Origin: Chloroflexota bacterium
GTDB lineage: Bacteria > Chloroflexota > Dehalococcoidia > Lucifugimonadales > JACPQL01
Direction of reading: 5' to 3'
DNA: 64,000 nt
NCBI GenBank assembly: GCA_016190445.1
Contig: JACPQL010000023.1
Span: forward strand, 1 to 64,000
This document shows, piece by piece, positions 1 to 6,373 of the stretch. A program made the translations under genes and the position numbers. Numbering within the stretch: position 1 is the stretch's first letter; the number at the start of each line of letters is the position of its first letter. The notes under the pieces were generated by a model. That model saw nothing but the letters and a program-made list of their open reading frames with translations. It searched no databases and had not been told where the DNA came from.

Positions 1-29
1 AGGATGTTGGTATCCAGGAACCGCACCAT
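1..29 (-). CDS. vapC: PIN-domain toxin, N-terminal fragment cut by window edge
   Basis: Reading the minus strand from an ATG at 29, the first nine residues are MVRFLDTNI, the usual opening of a PIN-domain ribonuclease; the Asp is the first acidic metal ligand. The ATG overlaps the TGA of the upstream AbrB-type antitoxin gene in an ATGA arrangement, so the two genes are translationally coupled like a VapBC pair. Only nine codons are visible and the rest lies outside the window, so the family call rests on this short motif and the context. Confidence 0.7.
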
Positions 30-286
30 CAGCCCTCCCGCCGGGCCTCTTCCGCCATTCCCTCCTCAAAATCCTGCCGCAGCTTGCGGAAGTCTTCAGG
101 CTTGCTGGTGGGCTTTACCACCCCGTAGCCCGCCAGCACACGGGATTTCACAGGCAAAAGGCGTACTTCTCCGTCCACCATCTCAAAGGCCACCTTGTCC
201 CTGGGCTTGAGGCCCAGCGCCCGCCTCAGCTCGCCCGGAATGGTGACCTGGCCCTTCTGCGTAACCGTGGTAATGTACTGGGCCAT
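29..286 (-). CDS. vapB: AbrB/SpoVT-type antitoxin (VapB-like)
   Basis: This 85-residue protein has the swapped-hairpin AbrB fold signature at its N-terminus (TTVTQKGQVTIP, then LGLKPRDKVAFE and GEVRLLPV). The basic and polar C-terminal tail is where VapB-type antitoxins wrap their toxin. Such proteins bind DNA upstream of their own operon and neutralise the partner ribonuclease. The stop codon overlaps the start of the PIN-domain toxin gene, supporting a toxin-antitoxin pair. A sigma70-like promoter with an inverted repeat lies immediately upstream. Confidence 0.85.
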   Translation of the reverse strand: MAQYITTVTQKGQVTIPGELRRALGLKPRDKVAFEMVDGEVRLLPVKSRVLAGYGVVKPTSKPEDFRKLRQDFEEGMAEEARREG

Positions 287-304
287 CCCTGCACCCCTCC
301 CGGA

Positions 305-354
305 GTAATACCGGCTCTCTCGGTAATACTAGCACGCATTCCCATTACCGGCAA
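305..354 (-). promoter_or_regulatory. Promoter and operator-like repeat of the AbrB/PIN operon
   Basis: On the minus strand there is a -35 TTGCCG (349-354), a 17-base spacer and a -10 TAGTAT (326-331). Overlapping the -10 are two 9-base arms, GTAATACCG at 305-313 and CGGTAATAC at 321-329. They match as an inverted repeat at 7 of 9 positions and share a 7-base direct repeat GTAATAC. An operator overlapping the promoter fits autoregulation by the antitoxin; the binding itself is inferred. Confidence 0.6.
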
Positions 355-391
355 CAGCCAAGGCCCCGACTATGAGAGTGGCACGCAGGCC

Positions 392-454
392 GATGATGAT
401 GGTGACCTGCGTCTCAGAGGTCTCGCGGCAGTATGTGGCGGTGCGCTGGGTCAG
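392..454 (-). pseudogene. hisB: hisB N-terminal remnant
   Basis: After an AGGAGG ribosome-binding site near 461-466, the minus strand from a CTG codon at 454 reads TQRTATYCRETSETQVTI. This matches the start of imidazoleglycerol-phosphate dehydratase, where the family has R-T-A-x-x-x-R-x-T-x-E-T near its N-terminus. The similarity stops after about 20 codons and the frame soon runs into the promoter of the AbrB/PIN pair. hisB normally follows hisC, and hisC ends at 2175, so this looks like the abandoned start of hisB left after insertion of the 0.45-2.1 kb island. No ATG/GTG start remains. Confidence 0.5.
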
Positions 455-526
455 GGAAATGCCTCCTGAAAGCTGCTTCGTTTCCGCGATGCTGCGGTTA
501 TGGCACGATGCAGGTCAGTGCAGTCT

Positions 527-602
527 GCCCAACGCCTGCACTCCGGCCACGGCCCTTCACAATCCCAACAAGCCCCGATCCGCCGCAGCGACGGTTTAGG
601 CA
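527..602. other. attC-like recombination site downstream of hicB
   Basis: The plus strand carries GCCCAAC (527-533), matching the attC box RYYYAAC. About 70 bases on is GGTTTAGGC (594-602), which fits GTTRRRY with one inserted T. The intervening sequence is imperfectly self-complementary. The TAA of hicB lies inside the second box, as in integron gene cassettes. No integrase gene is visible. The call is pattern-based and needs a covariance-model search. Confidence 0.45.
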
Positions 603-811
603 GCGCCCACCTCAACGAGTTCGGCCTCTGATCGCGGTTCGGGTACAGGGAGACCATCCTCGGTGAGACCCTGGATATGAAACTCGATGGCCTCGCGGAT
701 GAGTCGTAGCGCCTCGTCGCGTGTTTTCCCCACGGCGACGCATCCCGGAAGGTCCGGGACATGCGCCCCCCAGCTTGTCTTGCCCTGCTCGATGACCGCC
801 ACGTATCGCAT
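596..811 (-). CDS. hicB: HicB-type antitoxin
   Basis: This 71-residue protein has the HicB fold: a strand opening RYVAVIEQ, then SWGAHVPDLPGCVAVG, then a helix DEALRLIREAIEFHI followed by GLPVPEP. HicB antitoxins are partially degraded RNase H-like domains that block the HicA mRNA interferase and may bind the operator. The gene starts 12 bases after the hicA stop codon on the same strand, so hicA is first in the operon, the common order. The C-terminus is short and shows no obvious extra DNA-binding domain. Its stop codon lies in an attC-like box. Confidence 0.9.
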   Translation of the reverse strand: MRYVAVIEQGKTSWGAHVPDLPGCVAVGKTRDEALRLIREAIEFHIQGLTEDGLPVPEPRSEAELVEVGAA

Positions 812-823
812 ATCATGCCTCCG

Positions 824-1012
824 TCAGTCCTTGAGGCCAGCCTGTTTCAGTATACCATTGAGGGTACCTGGTGGGATTTCGAGACCCGGCGCACCAGCCA
901 CCGTCACGGTTCCTGGCTTGCTTGGGTGCTTGAACTGGCGATGGCTCCCGCGTGTCCGTGCAAGTCTCCACCCTTCTTGCTCCAGCAAACGAATCAGGTC
1001 TCGAACCTTCAA
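824..1012 (-). CDS. hicA: HicA-type mRNA interferase toxin
   Basis: This 62-residue protein matches HicA: VRDLIRLLEQEGW, then RTRGSHRQFKHP with the catalytic His in the GSHRQF motif, then IPPGTLNGILKQAG at the end. HicA is a small dsRBD-like ribonuclease that cleaves mRNA when HicB is lost. The start is a TTG at 1012 placed three bases after GGAGGA. That start is only 23 bases after a GTTGGGC box (minus strand), the position a cassette gene takes after an integron recombination point. hicB follows after 12 bases. Confidence 0.9.
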   Translation of the reverse strand: MKVRDLIRLLEQEGWRLARTRGSHRQFKHPSKPGTVTVAGAPGLEIPPGTLNGILKQAGLKD

Positions 1013-1035
1013 GGCTCCTCCACGATTCCTCGCGC

Positions 1036-1181
1036 GCCCAACGGCCTGCGTGTAAGCTGCTTCCGCGGCGCAGCGGCTATGGCATGACCGATTCGTTCTG
1101 CGCCCATTCTTGGTGCTTCTGAGGCCTGACGCTGGGCGCGAGCCCCGCGCTCCTGCGCCTTGGCTCCATGCCTTGTTAGAC
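1036..1181. other. attC-like recombination site downstream of orphan gene
   Basis: The plus strand has GCCCAAC at 1036-1042 and GTTAGAC at 1175-1181. These match the attC outer boxes RYYYAAC and GTTRRRY, and the two boxes can pair with G-T wobble. The 146-base span is slightly long for attC. The TAA of the orphan gene (1176-1178) lies inside GTTAGAC, the classic cassette layout. Sequence inside the box (AAGGCATGGAGCC on the minus strand) resembles many attC L-boxes, but overall pairing is only moderate. Confidence 0.45.
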
Positions 1182-1949
1182 GCTGCGTAGCTTTACCTGC
1201 ATACACTTAATTCCTGTGCGTATCAAAACAACTGCATCCAAACGTCTTGCAAGGTCAAGTAACACACCTGATGTCATACCATTGACCAGCGTCTTCAGCA
1301 ACTGAACTTTGTGTTCCTGTGGTAAGTGTGCGTAGAATATACTCCATGCCAATTCATCTGCTGGTTCCTGTCGAAGGAATTCTGGAATATCCTCATCGAT
1401 AAGTAGTGCCATCAGTTCACTTTTGCGACTAGCGAGCTGCCTGGTCCGATAACATTCCATGGCCCACTGTCGAATGCAAGGGTTCGGCTTTGGGTAACGA
1501 AGGAGACGATTCACAACATGATCCGAGTCCCGCCAATGGTCAAGTAGCCACTGGATGCCCTCTGGAGCCAACGCTTGGCCACGAACAATCCGGCTAACGC
1601 ACCATTGCACTTCTTCGCGGGCTGTGAGGATTAGGGCGCGATAGACCGCAAACAAATCATCAACAATGCGTTCTGGCAAGGGACGATCAACGGGGTTAGA
1701 GACGATGACTGCACGAAGCACCTTCATACAATCAAACACTCTGAATCGTCGGCCAGCATCCAAGTCCCGACGTATGAGTGATGCCAGATGGGCTATAACC
1801 GCTTTGTTGTAGGGAATCTGCTTCAACAGCATGCGATGCTGATAAATGTCAGTTGTTGTGGAGGCAAGTCTTCTTACGTTGCGCCCGGGCTCGAAGAGGA
1901 CAAGCGAATTGTCGAGTATCTGGAGATTCTCTACGTTGGCGTCATGCAT
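1176..1949 (-). CDS. Hypothetical protein, cassette-like orphan gene
   Basis: This 257-residue protein is of no family I recognise. It is largely helical, rich in Leu and Arg, with Trp/Cys-containing helices such as EVQWCVSRIVRGQ and IRQWAMECYRTRQ that loosely suggest HEAT-like repeats. I see no signal peptide or membrane segment. The start at 1949 is chosen because GGAG lies nine bases upstream; a frame-open extension to 2030 lacks such a site. The coding sequence is visibly AT-richer than its neighbours, suggesting transfer. GTTGGAC lies 13 bases before the start and an attC-like box covers the stop, so it may be an integron gene cassette. Confidence 0.7.
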   Translation of the reverse strand: MHDANVENLQILDNSLVLFEPGRNVRRLASTTTDIYQHRMLLKQIPYNKAVIAHLASLIRRDLDAGRRFRVFDCMKVLRAVIVSNPVDRPLPERIVDDLFAVYRALILTAREEVQWCVSRIVRGQALAPEGIQWLLDHWRDSDHVVNRLLRYPKPNPCIRQWAMECYRTRQLASRKSELMALLIDEDIPEFLRQEPADELAWSIFYAHLPQEHKVQLLKTLVNGMTSGVLLDLARRLDAVVLIRTGIKCMQVKLRSV

Positions 1950-2174
1950 CGTATTCTCCGTCGTCCAACCGTTGATTAGGCCGCATTTTCCCAGGATAGT
2001 CTCCCAAAGGGAGTGGAAACCTGGCCGCATTGGATGGTCAATTGGGACAGCTTTCGTGTTATGTCACCAGCATCGCGTCGCTCATGCTGTAGAAACGGGC
2101 GCGTTGTGGCAGCCGCATCCACCCTCAAGCGTTTTCAGGCGCACCCCAGAACCCCCGGCAGGGCACCAGCCCCG

Positions 2175-3275
2175 TCAGCGCACCACCTCCCGCAACGCCG
2201 CCACCAGGCGGTCAGTGTGCTCCGGCAGGCCCACGCTGATGCGAATGCAGTCCCGCAGCCGTGGCGTGCTGAAGTAGCGCACAAAGACGCCCCGCTTCGC
2301 CAGCCCCTCATACACCCGCTTGCCGGCGCCCTCCGGCAACTGGCAGAGAATGAAGTTCCCCTCCGAGGGCCACGGCCTGGCGCCCTCAATGCGTTCCAGC
2401 AAGGAGTGCATCCGCTCCCGCTCCTGCACCATGCGACCCACTCGCTCCAGCAATAGCGCCCGGTCCTCGATTGAGACCAGGAGCGCCACCTCGGCGGCCT
2501 GGTTTATGTTGTAGGGAGGCTTCATGGCCAGCATGACCTCAGTGACCGCCGGGTCCATGAGGCCGTACCCCACGCGCAGCCCAGCCAGGCCCGCCCACTT
2601 GCTCAGGGTGCGCAGCACCACCAGGTTGGGGTAGCGTGGCACCAGGTCTGCCACCGTGGAGCCGCTGAACTCGTAGTACGCCTCGTCCACCGCCACCAGC
2701 AGCCCGGCCTCCAGAAGGCGCACCACGTCCTCCCTGGGCGTGGTGTTGCCCGACGGGTTGTTGGGGTTGGCGATGAACACCAGACGGGCGCCACTCTCCG
2801 AGGCCCGCCGCAGCACCGCGTCCACGTCCAGCCGGAAGGCGTCGTCCCTGGGTACAGACACCGTGCGACCACCGCATATGTGGGTGGAGAAGCGGTACAT
2901 GCCGAAGGTGGGGGTACAGTCTATGACGGCACCACCAGGCGCTAGGAAGAGCCGCAGAATGAGGTCTATGATCTCGTCGCTGCCGTTGCCCACCACGATG
3001 TGCTCCGGCCCCAGGCCCACGTACTCGCCGAGAGCCCGGCGCATCGCCCTCTGCTCAGAGTCGGGGTAGATGTGGAACCGGTCGAGCCGCTGGATGGCCT
3101 CCATCACCCTGGGGGAGCACCCGTATGGGTTCTCGTTCCCGTTCAGCTTCACCACCTGCTCCTGAGGGATGCCTGCCCGCTCCGCCAGTGCCTCGGGCGG
3201 GTCCACCGCCTCGTAGGGCTCGAGGCGGAGCATGTGGGGCTGCATGAGGGAGCGGATGTTCATGGGCGTGGTCAC
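2175..3275 (-). CDS. hisC: Histidinol-phosphate aminotransferase
   Basis: A 366-residue class I/II PLP aminotransferase that converts imidazole-acetol phosphate and glutamate to histidinol phosphate and 2-oxoglutarate. Visible motifs are KLNGNENPYG near residue 43, GNGSDEIIDL near 97, NPNNPSGN near 170, DEAYYEF near 197 and the PLP-lysine motif RTLSKWAGLAGLR with Lys 226. The start overlaps the hisD stop (ATGA, 3272-3275), showing translational coupling. Downstream, instead of an intact hisB, there is the island carrying the orphan gene and hicAB, with only a hisB remnant beyond it. Confidence 0.97.
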   Translation of the reverse strand: MTTPMNIRSLMQPHMLRLEPYEAVDPPEALAERAGIPQEQVVKLNGNENPYGCSPRVMEAIQRLDRFHIYPDSEQRAMRRALGEYVGLGPEHIVVGNGSDEIIDLILRLFLAPGGAVIDCTPTFGMYRFSTHICGGRTVSVPRDDAFRLDVDAVLRRASESGARLVFIANPNNPSGNTTPREDVVRLLEAGLLVAVDEAYYEFSGSTVADLVPRYPNLVVLRTLSKWAGLAGLRVGYGLMDPAVTEVMLAMKPPYNINQAAEVALLVSIEDRALLLERVGRMVQERERMHSLLERIEGARPWPSEGNFILCQLPEGAGKRVYEGLAKRGVFVRYFSTPRLRDCIRISVGLPEHTDRLVAALREVVR

Positions 3276-4606
3276 GGCTTCCCCTCCATGCGCTCCAGGC
3301 GCACCTCAGCGGCCCTGGCGTGGCCGGTGAGCCCCTCCGCCCGGCCAATGACCGAGGCCGCTGGCGCCAGCCTGGCGAAGGTCTCCCTATCCAGGCCCAC
3401 CACCATCACTGGCTTCACAAAGTGGTGGACGCCCAGGTATGAGGCGAACCGGGCGGTGCCGCCCGTGGGCATGACGTGGCTCGGCCCGGCCACATAGTCA
3501 CCCATGACCTCCGGCGAGTGCTCCCCCACGAAGACGCCCCCCGCATGGCGCACTCGCCCCAGGTGGGACCACGGCTCCCGCAGCACCAACTCCAAGTGCT
3601 CCGGCGCGAAGGCGTTGGCCAACTGGAAAGCCTCGTCCAGCGTATTCACCACGGCGATGAACCCCTGGCGCTCCAGGGCAGCCCGGGCGGTCTCCGCCCT
3701 CTCCAGGTCTGCAAGCTGGCGCTCCAGCTCAGCAGCCACGGCCCTGGCCAGCGCAGGCGAGACAGTGACCAGCACCGGCCAGGCCACCACATCGTGCTCC
3801 GCCTGGGCCAGCAGGTCGGCGGCGCACAAAACGGGGTCCGCCGAATCGTCCGCTATGAGCAGGGTCTCCGTGGGCCCGTACAGCCCGTCTATGTCCACGT
3901 GGCCGTACACCTCTTTCTTGGCCAGTGCCACGAAGATATTCCCGGGTCCGCATATCTTGTCCACTTTTGGCACACTCTGGGTGCCGAAGGCCATGGCCGC
4001 CACCGCCTGCGCCCCACCGAGCTGGAACACACGGTCCACCTCCGCCAGGTGGGCCGCCACCAGGGTGGCCGGAGGAGGCTCCCTGCCATCCCTGGAGGGG
4101 GTGCACACCACCACCTCCCTCACCCCGGCAACACGGGCCGGGATGGCGGCCATGAGCACCGTGGATGGGTAGGAGGCCGTGCCGCCGGGAGCATAGATGC
4201 CCACACGCTCCAGGGGCGTAAACAGCTCCCCCAGGCCCCGCTGGAAGTCCAGCCATCCCCTGGGGAGGGTGGCCTGGTGGAACTCGCGTATTCGCCGGGC
4301 AGCCAGTCGCAGGGCATCCACCAGCTCGTCCGGCACCTGGGCATAGGCTGCCTCCAGCCGCTCCCGGGGCACCTCAAGGGTCTGAAGCTCCACGCCCTCT
4401 ATGCGGCGGGTGTACTCCAGCAGAGCGGCATCGCCCCTGGAGCGGACATCGGCCACGATGCGCCGCACCGCCTCGACCGGGCTCAGGTTCTCGCCGAAGA
4501 CCCGCTGGACCCCCTGGGCCACCGAGGGCGGCACCTCCTCCAGGGAGTAGGCGCCCCGACGCTCCAGCAGCGCCATGGCCCTCTTGAGACCGCGCACAAT
4601 TCTCAA
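3272..4606 (-). CDS. hisD: Histidinol dehydrogenase
   Basis: A 444-residue zinc enzyme for the last two steps of histidine synthesis (histidinol to histidinal to histidine, NAD-dependent). Family signatures include APGGTASYPSTVLM, the GGAQAVAAMAFGT / VDKICGPGN segment, LLAQAEHD carrying the Gln and His metal and catalytic positions, and GPSHVMPTGG. The C-terminal GLTGHARAAEVR supplies the last metal-binding His. The TTG start at 4606 overlaps the TGA of the phospholipase C-like gene. An in-frame GTG three codons later is an alternative. Coupled to hisC downstream. Confidence 0.96.
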   Translation of the reverse strand: MRIVRGLKRAMALLERRGAYSLEEVPPSVAQGVQRVFGENLSPVEAVRRIVADVRSRGDAALLEYTRRIEGVELQTLEVPRERLEAAYAQVPDELVDALRLAARRIREFHQATLPRGWLDFQRGLGELFTPLERVGIYAPGGTASYPSTVLMAAIPARVAGVREVVVCTPSRDGREPPPATLVAAHLAEVDRVFQLGGAQAVAAMAFGTQSVPKVDKICGPGNIFVALAKKEVYGHVDIDGLYGPTETLLIADDSADPVLCAADLLAQAEHDVVAWPVLVTVSPALARAVAAELERQLADLERAETARAALERQGFIAVVNTLDEAFQLANAFAPEHLELVLREPWSHLGRVRHAGGVFVGEHSPEVMGDYVAGPSHVMPTGGTARFASYLGVHHFVKPVMVVGLDRETFARLAPAASVIGRAEGLTGHARAAEVRLERMEGKP

Positions 4607-5361
4607 TTCAGGTACTCGCGTGCTATTTTCAGGAACACGGTGATGCTCTCCTCCCTGAAGTCAGCCACCCGCTCCCTGGGCACCCGGGCGTAGATAGCAT
4701 CCAGCCCGTCGGGCACCGAGGCGAGGAACCGCTCCACTATCGTCAAGGCGTAGGGGTCCTCATTGAGCCCCAGCCGGTTCAACATGCGCCGCAGGCGCTC
4801 CCAGGTGAAGGCCCGCAACGTGGCTTCCACCACAAACTCACGCCACTGGCGCAGCAGCTCCGGAGGAAGGAAGTCCACCTCCACCCCATCCTCGGCCCCG
4901 TCCAGCGCCTGGCGCACTGACGCCAGGCCGTCCATGTCCTCCCCCACACGACGGTCCAGCTCAAGCTGAAGGGCCCTGTCCATGATGCTGCCTTCCGCCC
5001 GGTCGGTGTACACCTCCGAGTTGCCAAAGAAGGGGCGGTACAGCTTGATAATCCACGCCTCGTCCGCCAGCAGGTGCGCGATATACCCGGCCACGAAGGC
5101 GCGGGTGGGCTCAGAAAGAGAACTGGCCCCCGCAAGGCGCGGGTGCTGCTGGAACATGAGCCGGGCACCCTCTCCCAGAGTGCTGTTGGAGAGGGGGGCA
5201 AAGTGCGTGTGGTCCCGCTTCCCTCTGGTAATTATCCGGATGTCCGGCGCCGTGCACCCCAGGAGAAAGCTACCCCGATGGCGCTCCACCGTGGGATGGG
5301 CCAGTCGGCAGGCCGCCTCCAGGGCTATGTCCAGATGGCCGCTGAGGTTAGGCACAGGCAC
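4603..5361 (-). CDS. Zinc-dependent phospholipase C-like protein embedded in the his operon
   Basis: A 252-residue protein resembling the zinc-dependent phospholipase C superfamily. It has AHPTVERHRGSFLLGCTAPD near residues 18-37, DHTHFAPL near 48, and FVAGYIAHLLADEAWI near 85-100, giving the His/Asp set expected for a multi-zinc site. The remainder is helical. I see no convincing signal peptide, so it may act in the cytoplasm. The GTG start at 5361 overlaps the hisG stop codon (TAGTG), and its stop overlaps hisD, so it is fully coupled into the operon. A role in histidine synthesis is not known. A much longer open frame upstream is the shadow of hisG. Confidence 0.75.
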   Translation of the reverse strand: MPVPNLSGHLDIALEAACRLAHPTVERHRGSFLLGCTAPDIRIITRGKRDHTHFAPLSNSTLGEGARLMFQQHPRLAGASSLSEPTRAFVAGYIAHLLADEAWIIKLYRPFFGNSEVYTDRAEGSIMDRALQLELDRRVGEDMDGLASVRQALDGAEDGVEVDFLPPELLRQWREFVVEATLRAFTWERLRRMLNRLGLNEDPYALTIVERFLASVPDGLDAIYARVPRERVADFREESITVFLKIAREYLN

Positions 5362-6371
5362 TACCTCCCCAGCGCCCTCAGCAGTGCGTCGTAGGCCTGG
5401 GAGCGGCTGTGAAAGATGTAGTTGACCTGGGAGACGGTGACCGTGGATCCGCCGATGGCGCGGAAGTGGTCCACAGCGTCCATCACCCTGTCCTTGTCCA
5501 CGAACACCGTTACAGAGAACCAGCGAGCACCGTCTGGGCCGAACACCTGGGAGACCGTTGGCCCGTGGAGCCCCGCCACCTCGGGCCGCTCCAGCACCTG
5601 GGCCGCCACCGCCTCGCGGGAATCGCCCCGCACGTTGACGGTGACCCGCCGGTACTCGCCGGCGCTGAGGTAGGCCTCTATGCGCTCCACGACGGCGCGG
5701 GCAGCCTCCAACTGCCCCGGGTGGGCACCGAGGAGGGTCCGGTTTCCTATGAGACATGCCTGGGAGGAGAGGATGGTCCCGTCCTCCAGGGTCTTGAGGC
5801 GGTTCTCCCGGAGGGTGATGCCGGTGGAGACCAGGTCGCCGATGATGTCGGCATAGCCCATCGTTGGGGCTGCCTCCAGGGTGCCGCTGGACACCACCAG
5901 CATGAAGTAGTTGATCCCGTGCTGGTACATGAACCGCTGCACCATGCGAGGGTACTTGGTGGCTACCCGCAGCTCCCTCCCCGACCCTCGGAACTCCACC
6001 GCCAGGTCCGCCAGGTCCGCCACGGAGGTAACATCCACCCAGGAGTCCGGCACGGCGATGGCCAGCTCGCACCGGCTGAACCCCAGGTCCTCGATTATCA
6101 CCAGGCTCTCTCCGCCCTCCCGGCTCGTCTCCATGTAGCGGTCCATGCCCACCACCCCCAGGTGCGCGCTCCCCTCCTCCACCTTGGAGGTGATGTCGGC
6201 GGCACGCTGAAAGAGCACCGTCACATCCTCAACGGCTGGGATGATGGCGGTGTAGCCCCGGGCGCTGGAGCGGGCCACAGGCATCCCGCACTGCCGCAGG
6301 AAGCCCAGAGTGGGTTCATGCATCTCGCCGTCGCTGGGGACGGCCAGCTTCAGCACACCATCAGCCGCCAT
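5361..6371 (-). CDS. hisG: ATP phosphoribosyltransferase, long form
   Basis: This catalyses the first committed step of histidine synthesis, ATP plus PRPP to phosphoribosyl-ATP. The protein is about 336 residues, the length of the long-form HisG. The catalytic part shows VPSDGEMHEPTL at the N-terminus, GVVGMDRYME, RVATKYPRM, and the phosphate loop region MGYADIIGDLVSTG. The C-terminal 75 residues (RWFSVTVFVDKD, FRAIGGSTVTVSQV) look like the ACT-like regulatory domain for histidine feedback. ATG 6371 is chosen; a GTG at 6374 overlaps the hisZ TAG. Co-occurrence with hisZ is unusual. Confidence 0.95.
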   Translation of the reverse strand: MAADGVLKLAVPSDGEMHEPTLGFLRQCGMPVARSSARGYTAIIPAVEDVTVLFQRAADITSKVEEGSAHLGVVGMDRYMETSREGGESLVIIEDLGFSRCELAIAVPDSWVDVTSVADLADLAVEFRGSGRELRVATKYPRMVQRFMYQHGINYFMLVVSSGTLEAAPTMGYADIIGDLVSTGITLRENRLKTLEDGTILSSQACLIGNRTLLGAHPGQLEAARAVVERIEAYLSAGEYRRVTVNVRGDSREAVAAQVLERPEVAGLHGPTVSQVFGPDGARWFSVTVFVDKDRVMDAVDHFRAIGGSTVTVSQVNYIFHSRSQAYDALLRALGR

Positions 6372-6373
6372 CA

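Noticed and set aside
305..329. Possible CRISPR-like repeats upstream of the AbrB gene
   Set aside because: Only two 7-base repeats overlapping a promoter; fits an operator. No CRISPR array or cas gene appears in the window.
1009..1206. 65-residue minus-strand open frame between the orphan gene and hicA
   Set aside because: It lies in the attC-like region, overlaps the orphan gene stop, has no family features and no SD.
1970..2174. Another attC or attI site between the orphan gene and hisC
   Set aside because: Only one box (GTCCAAC at 1963-1969) is found; no partner GTTRRRY box lies in the gap.
4603..6072. 489-residue frame covering the phospholipase C-like gene
   Set aside because: Its first half is the shadow of hisG in another frame; the real start is GTG 5361.
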